Source: JBHYGK01 sp051859045 (GTDB lineage Bacteria; Pseudomonadota; Gammaproteobacteria; Xanthomonadales; Xanthomonadaceae). Taken from it: a stretch of 64,000 bases of DNA. A model generated the notes under the pieces. It was not told the DNA's origin. It searched no databases and saw only the letters and a program-made list of their open reading frames with translations. Positions 19,088 through 28,269 of the stretch are shown here, one piece after another (the first letter of the stretch is position 1; the number at the start of each line of letters is the position of its first letter). Made by a program: the position numbers and the translations under genes. The stretch is taken from positions 1 to 64,000 of the forward strand of contig JBHYGK010000002.1 of the NCBI GenBank assembly GCA_051859045.1, in the 5' to 3' direction.

Positions 19088-19594
19088 ATGACGGAAGGAC
19101 GCGACCAGGGGCGCCCGCGCATCGTGCGCGACGACCTCACCCACCCCGCGCTGCACGCGCTGTTGGCCGAGCACCTCGCCGACATGCACGCCCACTCGCC
19201 GCCCGAGAGCGTGCACGCGCTCGACCTCGAGCGGCTGCGCGCGCCCGGCATCACGTTCTGGTCGGCCTGGGACGGCGACACGCTGCTGGGCTGCGCCGCG
19301 CTGCGCGAGCTCGACCCCGGCCACGGCGAGATCAAGTCGATGCGCACCCCGCGCGCGCTGCGCGGCCGCGGCGCCGGGCGCGCGCTGCTCATGCACCTGC
19401 TGGCCGAGGCCCGCGCCCGCGGCTACGCGCGCCTGAGCCTCGAGACCGGCACCGCCGCGGTGTTCGAGCCCGCGCACCGGCTGTACGCCTCCGCGGGCTT
19501 CGCGGACTGCGGGCCCTTCGGCGACTACGGGCCCGACCCGTTCAGCCGCTTCATGACCCTCGGCCTCACGTCGTCCAACGGAGACGCCCGATGA
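19088..19594 (+). CDS. GNAT family N-acetyltransferase
   Basis: 168 aa. Start ATG at 19088 has GGAGG five bases upstream, one of the best ribosome binding sites in the window. The GNAT core is EIKSMRTPRALRGRGAGRAL, where RGRGAG is the acetyl-CoA pyrophosphate loop (~98-103), followed by LSLETGTA and HRLYASAGF at the C-terminus. The N-terminal half supplies substrate specificity, which I cannot deduce. It is the first gene of four whose stops and starts overlap as ATGA, ending with an M23 peptidase. Confidence 0.88.
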   Translation: MTEGRDQGRPRIVRDDLTHPALHALLAEHLADMHAHSPPESVHALDLERLRAPGITFWSAWDGDTLLGCAALRELDPGHGEIKSMRTPRALRGRGAGRALLMHLLAEARARGYARLSLETGTAAVFEPAHRLYASAGFADCGPFGDYGPDPFSRFMTLGLTSSNGDAR

Positions 19595-19821
19595 CCGCCT
19601 GCCAGACTTCTCCATCCCGCCTTTGCAGCGTGATGTTCTTCTCGGCCATCGCATGCACTGTCGCCGGGATGTGGATCGGTGGCTGGCATCACGACCGCAG
19701 CCTCGCGTTGGTCCGCGCCAGCTGTGCCAGAGCCGGCGGCGTGTTCGAGGTCCATTCGATCGGCTTCTTCGGCAACCTCCGAGGCCGCTGCCGCGTCGAC
19801 GGCCTGGAACGCCCCGCATGA
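19591..19821 (+). CDS. Small single-span membrane protein, unknown
   Basis: 76 aa. The ATG at 19591 overlaps the acetyltransferase stop by four bases, and its own stop overlaps the next start in the same way. Residues ~12-31 (LCSVMFFSAIACTVAGMWIG) form one hydrophobic helix. The remainder is short and polar with two cysteines, C45 and C67, which could pair if it lies in the periplasm. GC content and third-position bias are visibly lower than in the neighbours. I do not recognise the family. The tight coupling on both sides is the main evidence that it is real. Confidence 0.65.
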   Translation: MTACQTSPSRLCSVMFFSAIACTVAGMWIGGWHHDRSLALVRASCARAGGVFEVHSIGFFGNLRGRCRVDGLERPA

Positions 19822-20798
19822 TCGTCCCCGACCACTGGGCCGAGGCCCGCCGCCAGCACCGCGCCCGCGGCCGCCAGGTCACCGTGCGCCGCTTCGGCTG
19901 GTCCGAGCGCGACCCCGCCGAGGCCCAGGCCATGGCCGACGCCCGCGCCGACGAGGCGCTGGCCCGCGTGCTCGCCGGCGAGCGGCTCGCGCGCCGCGAA
20001 CCCAAGCGCGCCTACAACGGCGCGGACGGCGTGCCGATCCGCGAGGAGGTGGTGGCCCGCCACGGCGCCCACGTCATCACCCGCAACGGCTACGGCGCGC
20101 GCTGCCTGAACTCGCCCGATGCGCTGTTCGCCGACGTCGACTTCGAGGACGCCGGCGGGCCGATCAGGCCGTGGCTGCCGCTGGGCGTGCTGCTGGCGCT
20201 GGCCGTGGCCGGCACGCTGGCGATCGGCAAGGCCCTCGCCTTCATCGTGCTGGGGCTGGTGGCCGTGCTCGCCGCATGGCCGCTGGCCGAGTGGCTGCAG
20301 CGTCGCCGCGTCGCCCGCCAGGGCGGCGCGCCCGCGATGGTCGAGGCCCGCCTGTGCGCCTTCCTCGCCGCGAACGCGGACTGGGCGCTGCGCGTGTACG
20401 AGACGCCGCGGGGCCTGCGCCTACTGGCCACGCACCGCACGTTCGACCCGGCGTCGCCCGAGGTCGCGGCGTTCTTCGAGGCGGTCGGCGCCGACCCGGT
20501 GTACCGGCGCATGTGCGAGCGCCAGCGCTGTTTCCGCGCGCGGCTCACCGCGAAGCCCTGGCGGATCGGCATGCCGGAGCGGCTGCGGCCGCGGCCGGGC
20601 GTGTGGCCGGTGGCGGAGCACGCCAGGCCGCAGCGGGAGGCCTGGATCGCCGACTACGAGCGCCGCGCCGAGGGTTACGCGGCTTGCCGCTTCCGCGAGG
20701 CCTTGGGCAGCGGCGTCGAGGCGCCCGCGCTGCGCGCGCTCATCGCGCTGCATGACGACGCCACGCGCGCCGGCGTCCCCGGCCTGCCGATCGCATGA
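19818..20798 (+). CDS. Conserved membrane protein of unknown function
   Basis: 326 aa. The N-terminal region is cytosolic and charged (WAEARRQHRARGRQVTVRRFGWSE), followed by the conserved block AYNGADGVPIREEVVARHG and NSPDALFADVDFED. Two hydrophobic segments at ~125-160 make a membrane hairpin. The C-terminal half is soluble with conserved Cys/Arg (RRMCERQRCFRARLTAKPWRI) and ends in AALRALIALHDDA-like helices. I recall similar proteins in other bacteria but know of no assigned function. Start and stop overlap both neighbours by ATGA, so it is translationally coupled to the small membrane protein and the M23 peptidase. Confidence 0.8.
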   Translation: MIVPDHWAEARRQHRARGRQVTVRRFGWSERDPAEAQAMADARADEALARVLAGERLARREPKRAYNGADGVPIREEVVARHGAHVITRNGYGARCLNSPDALFADVDFEDAGGPIRPWLPLGVLLALAVAGTLAIGKALAFIVLGLVAVLAAWPLAEWLQRRRVARQGGAPAMVEARLCAFLAANADWALRVYETPRGLRLLATHRTFDPASPEVAAFFEAVGADPVYRRMCERQRCFRARLTAKPWRIGMPERLRPRPGVWPVAEHARPQREAWIADYERRAEGYAACRFREALGSGVEAPALRALIALHDDATRAGVPGLPIA

Positions 20799-21355
20799 GC
20801 GCGGGCGAGGCCCACGCGTCGTCGCCCGCGCCGCGCCGCCGCCGCTGGCGCCGTATCGCGCAGGCGACGGCCGCGGTGTTCGTGCTGGGCCTGCTGCTGC
20901 CCGCCACGCCGCGGATCCCGGTCGAGGGCGCGACCCGCGCCGACTGGAATGCCGAGACCTTCTGGTACTCGCCCTGGGGCCGCTCCGGCGTGCACAAGGG
21001 CATCGACATCTTCGCCCCGCGCGGCCGCGCGGTGCTCGCCGCCACGCCGGGCGTGGTGCTCTTCCGCGGCGAGCTGCGCGATGGTGGCCGGGTGGTGGTG
21101 GCGCTCGGCCCGCGCTGGCGGCTGCACTACTACGCGCACCTCGACGCCTTCGCCACCGACGCGCCGTGGCTGCTGGCCCGCGGCACGCCGCTGGGCACGG
21201 TGGGCGATTCGGGCAACGCGTTGGGCAAGGCGCCCCACCTGCACTACTCGGTGCTGTCGCTGCTGCCGCTGCCCTGGCGCATCGAGACCGGTCCGCAGGG
21301 CTGGAAGCGCGCGTTCTACCTCGACCCGGACGCGCCCTTCGACGACGCCGGCTGA
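20795..21355 (+). CDS. M23 family metallopeptidase (LytM-type), membrane-anchored
   Basis: 186 aa. A basic N-terminus and a hydrophobic segment at ~21-36 indicate a signal anchor or signal peptide. The LytM zinc ligands are all present: H67 and D71 in HKGID, then YYAHLD (H115) and HLH (H148, H150). M23 enzymes with a full set of ligands cut peptidoglycan peptide bridges, so it is probably active. It is the last gene of the four-gene coupled run. Its 3' end overlaps the convergent glycosyltransferase gene by 40 bases. Confidence 0.9.
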   Translation: MSAGEAHASSPAPRRRRWRRIAQATAAVFVLGLLLPATPRIPVEGATRADWNAETFWYSPWGRSGVHKGIDIFAPRGRAVLAATPGVVLFRGELRDGGRVVVALGPRWRLHYYAHLDAFATDAPWLLARGTPLGTVGDSGNALGKAPHLHYSVLSLLPLPWRIETGPQGWKRAFYLDPDAPFDDAG

Positions 21356-22280
21356 GCCCGGGCCCGCAGCGCGCGGCCCAGCTTCCACAGCCCCAGCGCG
21401 CGCTCCAGCCGCTTGAGCAGCGGCGCGCGACCGCGCAGCGCGAGGCGCACGTAGCGACGCACCTCCGAGGCCGGCGGGTCGACCTTGGTGCGCAGCTCGG
21501 CCTTCAGCATCGCCTCGCAGGCCAGCGGGTCGTCGAGGCCCATCAGGCGCGCGTAGTGCGCCACGAGCCCGCGGGTGCGCAGGGTGTTCATGAAGGCGGC
21601 CATCGGCGGCGGGGCCAGGCCCCAGCCGTTGGCGCCGTGGATGCGGTAGCCCACGGTGCCGGTGGGCAGGAAATACTTGCGCCCGCACAGCACGCTGGTG
21701 CCGAACACCAGCACATTGTCGGCGCAGATCCGCCAGGTGGCCGCCATGTGCGCGGGCAGGTCGAGGCAGCGCCGGGCCATCGCCACGCGCAGCGCCAGCG
21801 CCGAGGTCGGGGCGCCGTACCAGTGCGGCTGCAGGCAGGTGCTGACGGCGGTGCAGCCGAGGTCGGCGGCGCGGTCCTCGAACGCGATGCGGCGGGTGTC
21901 GTTGCCGAACAGCTGGACGTCGTTGAACACCATGTCGACGTCGCGGCGCGCGTCGAACACGGCGCCGATCGCGGCCAGGTGGCCGGGCTCCCAGCGGTCG
22001 TCGGCGTCCAGGAAGCACGCGACGTCGGCGTCCACCACGGCCATGCCGCGCTGGAAGGCGACCAGCTGGCCGCCGTTCTCGCCGAACACCAGCGTCACCC
22101 GCGGGTCGGCGCCGAAGGCCTCGCGCAGCAGCTCCACCGAGCCGTCGCGCGAGCCGTCGTCCACCACGATCACCTGGTGGGCCGGGCGGGTCTGCGCGAG
22201 CACGCTGCGCACCGCCTCCTCGACGTAGGCGCGGTACTGGTAGCTGGTGACAACGACCGCGAAGCGGGTGGCGCCCTCGC

Positions 22281-22284
<4 letters not shown>
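21316..22284 (-). CDS. Family 2 glycosyltransferase
   Basis: 322 aa from a GTG at 22284 that overlaps the preceding decarboxylase stop (GTGA). The GT-A core is clear: FAVVVTSYQYRAYVEEAV, VIVVDDGSRDGSVELL and the metal-binding FLDADD (~92-97). The C-terminal third (VGYRIHGAN, then basic helices) is typical of soluble GT2 enzymes with peripheral membrane contact. No transmembrane helix is seen. With the upstream UDP-glucuronate decarboxylase it suggests synthesis of a surface glycan; donor and acceptor are unknown. Its last 40 bases overlap the M23 gene in the opposite direction. Confidence 0.88.
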
Positions 22285-23231
<947 letters not shown>

Positions 23232-23441
23232 TCGGGGGGCACTCCGGTTCGGGGGGCAGGGGAGGGCGAACGCCGGGGCGTTGCGAGGCGGTCGCAAGTG
23301 TAGGCGCGTGACAACGGCGTGCAGGTCGCCGCCGTCGCGGACTCCGGCACGCGGGGGCGGCCGTTCAGCCGGCAGTCGGTTCCAAGTGTGATGGAGCCTG
23401 CATTTGTGCCGGTTGGCCGGCGCGCGTGGCGGGCGCCGCCC

Positions 23442-23460
23442 CGTCTCGCCTCGCGAGACG
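23442..23460. repeat. Perfect inverted repeat upstream of radA
   Basis: CGTCTCGC, loop CTC, GCGAGACG. It lies 43 bases before the radA ATG in the 271-base divergent gap between the UXS gene and radA, and could be an operator or a leader hairpin. The rest of the gap shows no gene. Confidence 0.4.
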
Positions 23461-23502
23461 CGCGCGGGCTAGGCTTGCTCTCCCCCACGACGGCACCCCC
23501 CG

Positions 23503-24903
23503 ATGGCCAAGGCCAAGACCGCCTACGTCTGCTCCGAATGCGGCAACTCGACCACCCAGTGGGCCGGGCAGTGCGGGGAGTGCGGGCAGTGGAACACCCT
23601 GACCTCGTTCGTCGTCGAGCCGGCCACCAAGGGCGGCAAGGCCGGCGAGGCCTCGCCCGCCGCTCGGCATGCCAGCTGGGCCGGCCCGGCCGCCAGCCCC
23701 AAGGTCACCGCGCTCAAGGACGTCACCCAGGGCGAGGAGTCGCGGGTGGGCACCGGCATCTCCGAGCTCGACCGCGTGCTCGGCGGCGGCCTCGTCGAGG
23801 GCTCGGTGGTGCTGGTCGGCGGCGACCCGGGCATCGGCAAGTCCACGCTGCTGCTGCAGGCGCTGGCCACGCTGGGCGAGCGCATGCCCGGCCTGTACGT
23901 GACCGGCGAGGAGAGCCTGGGCCAGGTCGCCGGCCGCGCGCTGCGGCTGGGGCTGAAGCTCGACGGCCTGCAGGCGCTGGCCGAGACCTGCATCGAGCGC
24001 GTGCTGGCCGAGGCCGTGCAGGCGCGGCCGCGGGTGATCATCGCCGACTCCATCCAGACCCTGTGGTCGGAGCACCTGCCCGCCGCGCCCGGCTCGGTGA
24101 GCCAGGTGCGCGAGTCGGCCGCGAAGCTGGTGCGCTTCGCCAAGGAAACCGGCACCGCGGTGTTCCTGGTCGGCCACGTCACCAAGGACGGCGGCATCGC
24201 CGGCCCGCGCGTGCTCGAGCACATGGTCGACGCGGTGCTGTACTTCGAGGGCGAGTCCGGCAGCCGCTTCCGCGTGCTGCGGGCCTTCAAGAACCGCTTC
24301 GGCGCGGTCAACGAGCTCGGCGTGTTCGCGATGGGCGACAAGGGCCTCAAGGAGGTCCCCAATCCCAGCGCCATCTTCCTCAGCGGCAGCCGCGACGCCC
24401 AGCCGGGCAGCGCGGTGATGGTGACGCGCGAGGGCACGCGCCCGCTGCTGGTCGAGGTGCAGGCGCTGGTCGACCAGTCGCCGCTGGCCAACCCGCGCCG
24501 GGTGGCGCTGGGCCTGGAGCAGAACCGCCTGGCGATGCTGCTGGCCGTGCTGCACCGCCACGGCGGCGTGGGCGTGTTCGACCAGGACGTGTTCGTCAAC
24601 GTGGTCGGCGGCATCCGCGTGCAGGAGACCGCGGCCGACCTGCCGGTGCTGCTGTCGGTGGTCTCGAGCCTGCGCGACCGGCCGCTGGCGGCGAAGACGG
24701 TGGTGTTCGGCGAGGTCGGCCTCAGCGGCGAGATCCGCCCGGTGCCCAACGGCGAGGAGCGTCTGCGCGAGGCGGCCACGCACGGTTTCCGGCGCGCGAT
24801 CGTGCCGGCGGCCAACGCGCCGAAGAAGGGCACCTACAAGGACATGGACGTGATCGGCTGCGAGCGGCTGTCCGAGGCGCTCGACGCGGCCGGGGGCGAG
24901 TGA
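23503..24903 (+). CDS. radA: DNA repair protein RadA (Sms), branch-migration ATPase
   Basis: 466 aa. The N-terminal zinc finger is CSECGNSTTQWAGQCGEC (C10, C13, C24, C27). Walker A is GGDPGIGKST at 106-115, the RadA-specific KNRFG motif is at ~265, and the C-terminal Lon-like domain contains GEVGLSGEIRPVPNGEERL. RadA helps process recombination intermediates with RecA. It is monocistronic and convergent with ypjD, with 22 bases between the stops. Confidence 0.98.
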   Translation: MAKAKTAYVCSECGNSTTQWAGQCGECGQWNTLTSFVVEPATKGGKAGEASPAARHASWAGPAASPKVTALKDVTQGEESRVGTGISELDRVLGGGLVEGSVVLVGGDPGIGKSTLLLQALATLGERMPGLYVTGEESLGQVAGRALRLGLKLDGLQALAETCIERVLAEAVQARPRVIIADSIQTLWSEHLPAAPGSVSQVRESAAKLVRFAKETGTAVFLVGHVTKDGGIAGPRVLEHMVDAVLYFEGESGSRFRVLRAFKNRFGAVNELGVFAMGDKGLKEVPNPSAIFLSGSRDAQPGSAVMVTREGTRPLLVEVQALVDQSPLANPRRVALGLEQNRLAMLLAVLHRHGGVGVFDQDVFVNVVGGIRVQETAADLPVLLSVVSSLRDRPLAAKTVVFGEVGLSGEIRPVPNGEERLREAATHGFRRAIVPAANAPKKGTYKDMDVIGCERLSEALDAAGGE

Positions 24904-24925
24904 GCCCGGCGGGTCGCGCGCGGCC

Positions 24926-25720
24926 TCAGCCCTTCAGCACGTCCAGCACGAAGTTGCTGCCGAAGAACGCCAGCAGCAGCAGCGCCATCGCCACCAGCAC
25001 CAGGCGCACCGCCATCGCGCCGCGCCAGCCGTGGCGCACGCGCCCCTGCAGCAGCCAGCCGAACACCAGCCAGGCCAGGATCGACAGCACGGTCTTGTGC
25101 ACCAGGTGCTGGGCGAAGAGGTCCTCGACGAACACCACGCCGGTCAGCAGGGTGGCGCTGAGCAGCACGAAGCCGGCGCCGAGGGTGCGGAAGAGCAGGG
25201 TCTCGAGCTGCACCAGCGGCGGCGCGGCGCGCAGCAGGCGGCTGTCGAGCCGGCGCGAGCGCAGCGCGCGCTCCTGGGCGAGGCTCAGCAGCGCCAGCAC
25301 CGCGCCCAGCGCCAGCGTGGCGTAGGCCAGCAGCGCCAGCAGGGCGTGCAGCTGCAGCGGCCAGGCCAGCGACTGCGGCGCGCGCGGGCCGATCAGCGCG
25401 TAGCCCAGCAGGGTCAGCGCGGCCAGCGGGTAGACCACGCTGCCCAGCGCCGCGAACGGCCGGCGCCAGGCCACCGCCGTGCTCAGCGCGGCCATGCCCA
25501 TGCCGACGATGGCGAGCGCGGCGAAGAAGTGCAGGTCGGCGCCGCCGACGCGCAGGGCCACCCACGCGTGGTCGGCCAGCTGCAGGGCCACGGCGGCGAC
25601 GCCGGCCACCAGCCCGCCGCGCGCGGCGCGCGGGGTGTCGGCCTGGGCCAGCACCGCGCGCAGCACCAGCCCGGCGGCGAGGAGGTAGAGCGCGACGGCG
25701 GCGAGGCTGAGGGCGAGCAT
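24926..25720 (-). CDS. ypjD: CcsA/HemX-type inner membrane protein YpjD
   Basis: 264 aa with about eight hydrophobic helices. ATG at 25720 starts MLALSLAAVALYLLA, the first helix; the frame upstream is shadow. The cytochrome c assembly (CcsA) signature histidines appear in LQLHALLALLAY and in AQHLVHKTVLSILAW. In E. coli the homologue ypjD (also called corE) likewise lies divergent from ffh. Heme handling is suggested by the family and not proven. A near-perfect 31-base palindrome lies 23-54 bases upstream of its start. Confidence 0.88.
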   Translation of the reverse strand: MLALSLAAVALYLLAAGLVLRAVLAQADTPRAARGGLVAGVAAVALQLADHAWVALRVGGADLHFFAALAIVGMGMAALSTAVAWRRPFAALGSVVYPLAALTLLGYALIGPRAPQSLAWPLQLHALLALLAYATLALGAVLALLSLAQERALRSRRLDSRLLRAAPPLVQLETLLFRTLGAGFVLLSATLLTGVVFVEDLFAQHLVHKTVLSILAWLVFGWLLQGRVRHGWRGAMAVRLVLVAMALLLLAFFGSNFVLDVLKG

Positions 25721-25743
25721 GCGGGCGAGTGTCGCATGCGTGC

Positions 25744-25774
25744 CGGCCGGGTGAGAACAGTTCTCGCCCGGCCG
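25744..25774. promoter_or_regulatory. 31-base near-perfect palindrome between ypjD and ffh
   Basis: Arms CGGCCGGGTGAGAAC (25744-25758) and GTTCTCGCCCGGCCG (25760-25774) around a single A; the only imperfection is a T opposite G, which still pairs in RNA. The core reads GAGAACAGTTCTC. It lies in the shared divergent control region and could be an operator, a ypjD leader hairpin, or both. Confidence 0.6.
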
Positions 25775-25866
25775 CGGCACCGCGCCGCGGCGGGGGGAGG
25801 GGGCGGCCTCCCGTCGCGCCGGCCGGCGCGCGTCCGTCCCCGGCCGGCCCCGCCGCGCCCCCGCGC

Positions 25867-25872
25867 TATACT
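25867..25872 (+). promoter_or_regulatory. -10 element of ffh
   Basis: TATACT, 33 bases before the ffh ATG; no clear -35 in the GC-rich upstream sequence. Confidence 0.5.
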
Positions 25873-25905
25873 CCGCGCCCCGTTCGCCCCTTGGCTCCAC
25901 GCCCC

Positions 25906-27276
25906 ATGTTCGAGTCCCTGACCAAGCGCCTCTCCGGCACCATCCAGGCCCTGCGCGGCCGCGGCCGCCTGACCGAGGACAACATCCGCGACAGCCTGCG
26001 CGAGGTCCGCGTGGCCCTGCTCGAGGCCGACGTCGCGCTGCCGGTGGTCGCCGCGCTGATCGAGCGCATCAAGGCGCGCGCCATCGGCCAGGAGGTGCTC
26101 ACCTCGCTCAGCCCGGGCCAGGCCCTGGTCAAGATCGTCCACGACGAGCTGGCCGCGGTGATGGGCTCGGAGGCCGCCGAGCTCGACCTCAACGTGCCGG
26201 CGCCGGCGGTGATCCTGATGGCCGGCCTGCAGGGCGCGGGCAAGACCACCACGGTCGGCAAGCTGGCCAAGCTGCTCAAGGAGAAGCGCAAGAAGAAGGT
26301 GATGGTGGTGAGCTGCGACGTCTACCGTCCGGCCGCGATCCGCCAGCTCGAGCTGCTCGCCGGCCAGGTCGGCGCGCTGTTCTTCGCCTCCAGCGCCGAC
26401 CAGAAGCCCGAGGACATCGCCCGCGCGGCCATCGCCGACGCCCGCAAGAGCTTCGTCGACGTGCTGATCGTCGACACCGCCGGCCGCCTCGCGGTGGACG
26501 CGGCGATGATGGCCGAGATCCAGGCCCTGCACGCCGCGATCCACCCGGTCGAGACCCTGTTCGTGGTCGACGCCATGACCGGCCAGGACGCGGCCAACAC
26601 CGCCAAGGCGTTCAGCGAGGCCCTGCCGCTGACCGGCGTGGTGCTCACCAAGACCGACGGCGACGCCCGCGGCGGCGCCGCGCTCAGCGTCCGCCACGTC
26701 ACCGGCAAGCCGATCAAGTTCATCGGCGTGGGCGAGAAGCCCGACGGCCTCGACGTCTTCCATCCCGGCCGCATCGCCAGCCGCATCCTCGACATGGGCG
26801 ACGTGCTGTCGCTGGTCGAGCAGGTGCAGGGCCAGGTCGACGCCGAGAAGGCCGCGAAGCTGGCCGAGAAGGTCAAGAAGGGCAAGAAGTTCGACCTCAA
26901 CGACATGCGCGACCAGCTCGAGCAGATGCAGAACATGGGCGGCATCGCCGGCCTGATGGACAAGCTGCCGGGCATGGCCCAGGTGCCGGATTCGGTGAAG
27001 AACCAGGTCACCGGCAAGGAAGTGCCGCGGATGGTGGCCATCATCAATTCGATGACCAAGAAGGAGCGCCGCAACCCGCAGTTGCTCAACGGCAGCCGGC
27101 GCGCCCGCATCGCCCGCGGCTCGGGCACCAGCCCGGCCGAGGTCAACCGCATGCTCAAGCAGTTCCAGCAGATGGAGCAGATGATGTCCAAGCTCTCCAG
27201 CGGCGGCATGAAGGGCCTGATGCGGGGCATGAAGGGCATGCTGGGCGGGCGCGGCGGCGGCTTCCCGATGCGCTGA
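25906..27276 (+). CDS. ffh: Signal recognition particle protein Ffh
   Basis: 456 aa. The N domain begins MFESLTKRLSGTIQALRGRG with ALLEADVALPVV. The G domain has Walker A GLQGAGKTTT (~107), DTAGRLA, TKTDGDARGG and GVGEKPDGLDVF. The C-terminal M domain is Met-rich (QFQQMEQMMSKLSSGGMKG and MKGM repeats) and binds signal sequences and 4.5S RNA. Its RNA partner ffs is also in this window, near 62.9 kb. The ATG at 25906 is the family start; rpsP follows 153 bases downstream with a candidate promoter of its own. Confidence 0.98.
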   Translation: MFESLTKRLSGTIQALRGRGRLTEDNIRDSLREVRVALLEADVALPVVAALIERIKARAIGQEVLTSLSPGQALVKIVHDELAAVMGSEAAELDLNVPAPAVILMAGLQGAGKTTTVGKLAKLLKEKRKKKVMVVSCDVYRPAAIRQLELLAGQVGALFFASSADQKPEDIARAAIADARKSFVDVLIVDTAGRLAVDAAMMAEIQALHAAIHPVETLFVVDAMTGQDAANTAKAFSEALPLTGVVLTKTDGDARGGAALSVRHVTGKPIKFIGVGEKPDGLDVFHPGRIASRILDMGDVLSLVEQVQGQVDAEKAAKLAEKVKKGKKFDLNDMRDQLEQMQNMGGIAGLMDKLPGMAQVPDSVKNQVTGKEVPRMVAIINSMTKKERRNPQLLNGSRRARIARGSGTSPAEVNRMLKQFQQMEQMMSKLSSGGMKGLMRGMKGMLGGRGGGFPMR

Positions 27277-27334
27277 GCCCGGCGCCCGGGGCCCGGCCGG
27301 GCGGCCCGTCCGGGCCGGCGGCCCGCGCCGGGGG

Positions 27335-27363
27335 TTTCATCCGGCCGGACAAAGGCTTACACT
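27335..27363 (+). promoter_or_regulatory. Candidate promoter of rpsP-rimM-trmD
   Basis: TTTCAT (27335-27340), 17 bases, TACACT (27358-27363), giving a ~60-base leader to rpsP. The -35 is only a partial match. Confidence 0.5.
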
Positions 27364-27429
27364 TGCCGACTCTTTCGCGCCCGGTCCGTCCGGGGGCGAC
27401 CATCACCAAGAACCATAGAGCACACCACC

Positions 27430-27681
27430 ATGGTCAAGATTCGCCTGGCCCGCGGCGGCGCCAAGAAGCGCCCCTTCTACCACATCGTCGTCACCGACCA
27501 GCGCAGCAAGCGCGACGGCCGTTCGATCGAGCGCGTGGGCTTCTACAACCCGGTCGCCCAGGGCAACGACAAGCGCATCGTCGTCGACGCCGAGCGCGTG
27601 TCGCACTGGATCGGCCAGGGCGCGCAGATGACCGACAAGGTCAAGGCGCTCGTGTCCGAGGCCGCGAAGGCCGCGGCCTGA
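27430..27681 (+). CDS. rpsP: 30S ribosomal protein S16
   Basis: 83 aa, the E. coli length class. MVKIRLARGGAKKRPFYHIVV and the RSIERVGFYNPVA block are diagnostic. It opens the conserved operon rpsP-rimM-trmD; rplS, normally the fourth member, lies 430 bases past trmD behind its own promoter. The ribosome binding site is weak (TAGAGCACACC). Confidence 0.99.
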   Translation: MVKIRLARGGAKKRPFYHIVVTDQRSKRDGRSIERVGFYNPVAQGNDKRIVVDAERVSHWIGQGAQMTDKVKALVSEAAKAAA

Positions 27682-27712
27682 GCGACCCGCTGACGTTCCC
27701 CACCCGACCGTG

Positions 27713-28255
27713 ATGGCCGCCGGGGAACGCCACGTGCTGTTGGGCCGCATCGCGGGCGTCTTCGGCGTCCGCGGCGAGCTCAAGCTCGAGTCCTGGACCG
27801 AGCCCCGCGACGCGATCTTCCAGTACCAGCCCTGGTGCCTCGTGGCCCCGGGGCTGAGTGCGTTGGGCGAGGCCGGCGTGGCCCAGGGCCGCGCGCTCTC
27901 CGGCGCCAAGGGCCGGGTCAACGGCAAGGGCATCGTCGTCGCCCAGCTGCCCGGCGTCGACGACCGCGACCAGGCCGAGGCGCTGCACGGCACCACGATC
28001 TGGGTGCCGCGCTCGGCGATGCCGCCCTCGCGCCCGGGCGAGTACTTCTGGGTCGACCTCGAGGGCCTGCGGGTGTCCAACCGCGAAGGCGTCGACTTCG
28101 GCACCGTCAGCCACCTCTTCGCCACCGGCGCCAACGACGTGCTGGTGGCGGTGGGCGATCGCGAGCGCCTGATCCCGTTCATCCTCGGCCAGGCCATCCA
28201 CGAGGTGGACCTCGAGGGCGGCCGGATCGTGGTGGACTGGGACGCCGACTTCTGA
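27713..28255 (+). CDS. rimM: Ribosome maturation factor RimM
   Basis: 180 aa from ATG 27713; a GTG immediately before (27710) is an equally possible start. The N-terminal beta-barrel opens with LLGRIAGVFGVRGELKLESWTEP, and the C-terminal PRC-barrel carries GEYFWVDLEGLRV and the terminal LIPFILGQAIHEVDLEGGRI. RimM binds S19 and assists 30S head maturation. It lies 31 bases after rpsP and 14 before trmD. Confidence 0.97.
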   Translation: MAAGERHVLLGRIAGVFGVRGELKLESWTEPRDAIFQYQPWCLVAPGLSALGEAGVAQGRALSGAKGRVNGKGIVVAQLPGVDDRDQAEALHGTTIWVPRSAMPPSRPGEYFWVDLEGLRVSNREGVDFGTVSHLFATGANDVLVAVGDRERLIPFILGQAIHEVDLEGGRIVVDWDADF

Positions 28256-28269
28256 CCGGGCCGGCGGCC

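Noticed and set aside
18671..20005. 444-codon minus-strand frame across tRNA-Thr and the acetyltransferase
   Set aside because: Antisense to a tRNA and to a motif-bearing GNAT gene.
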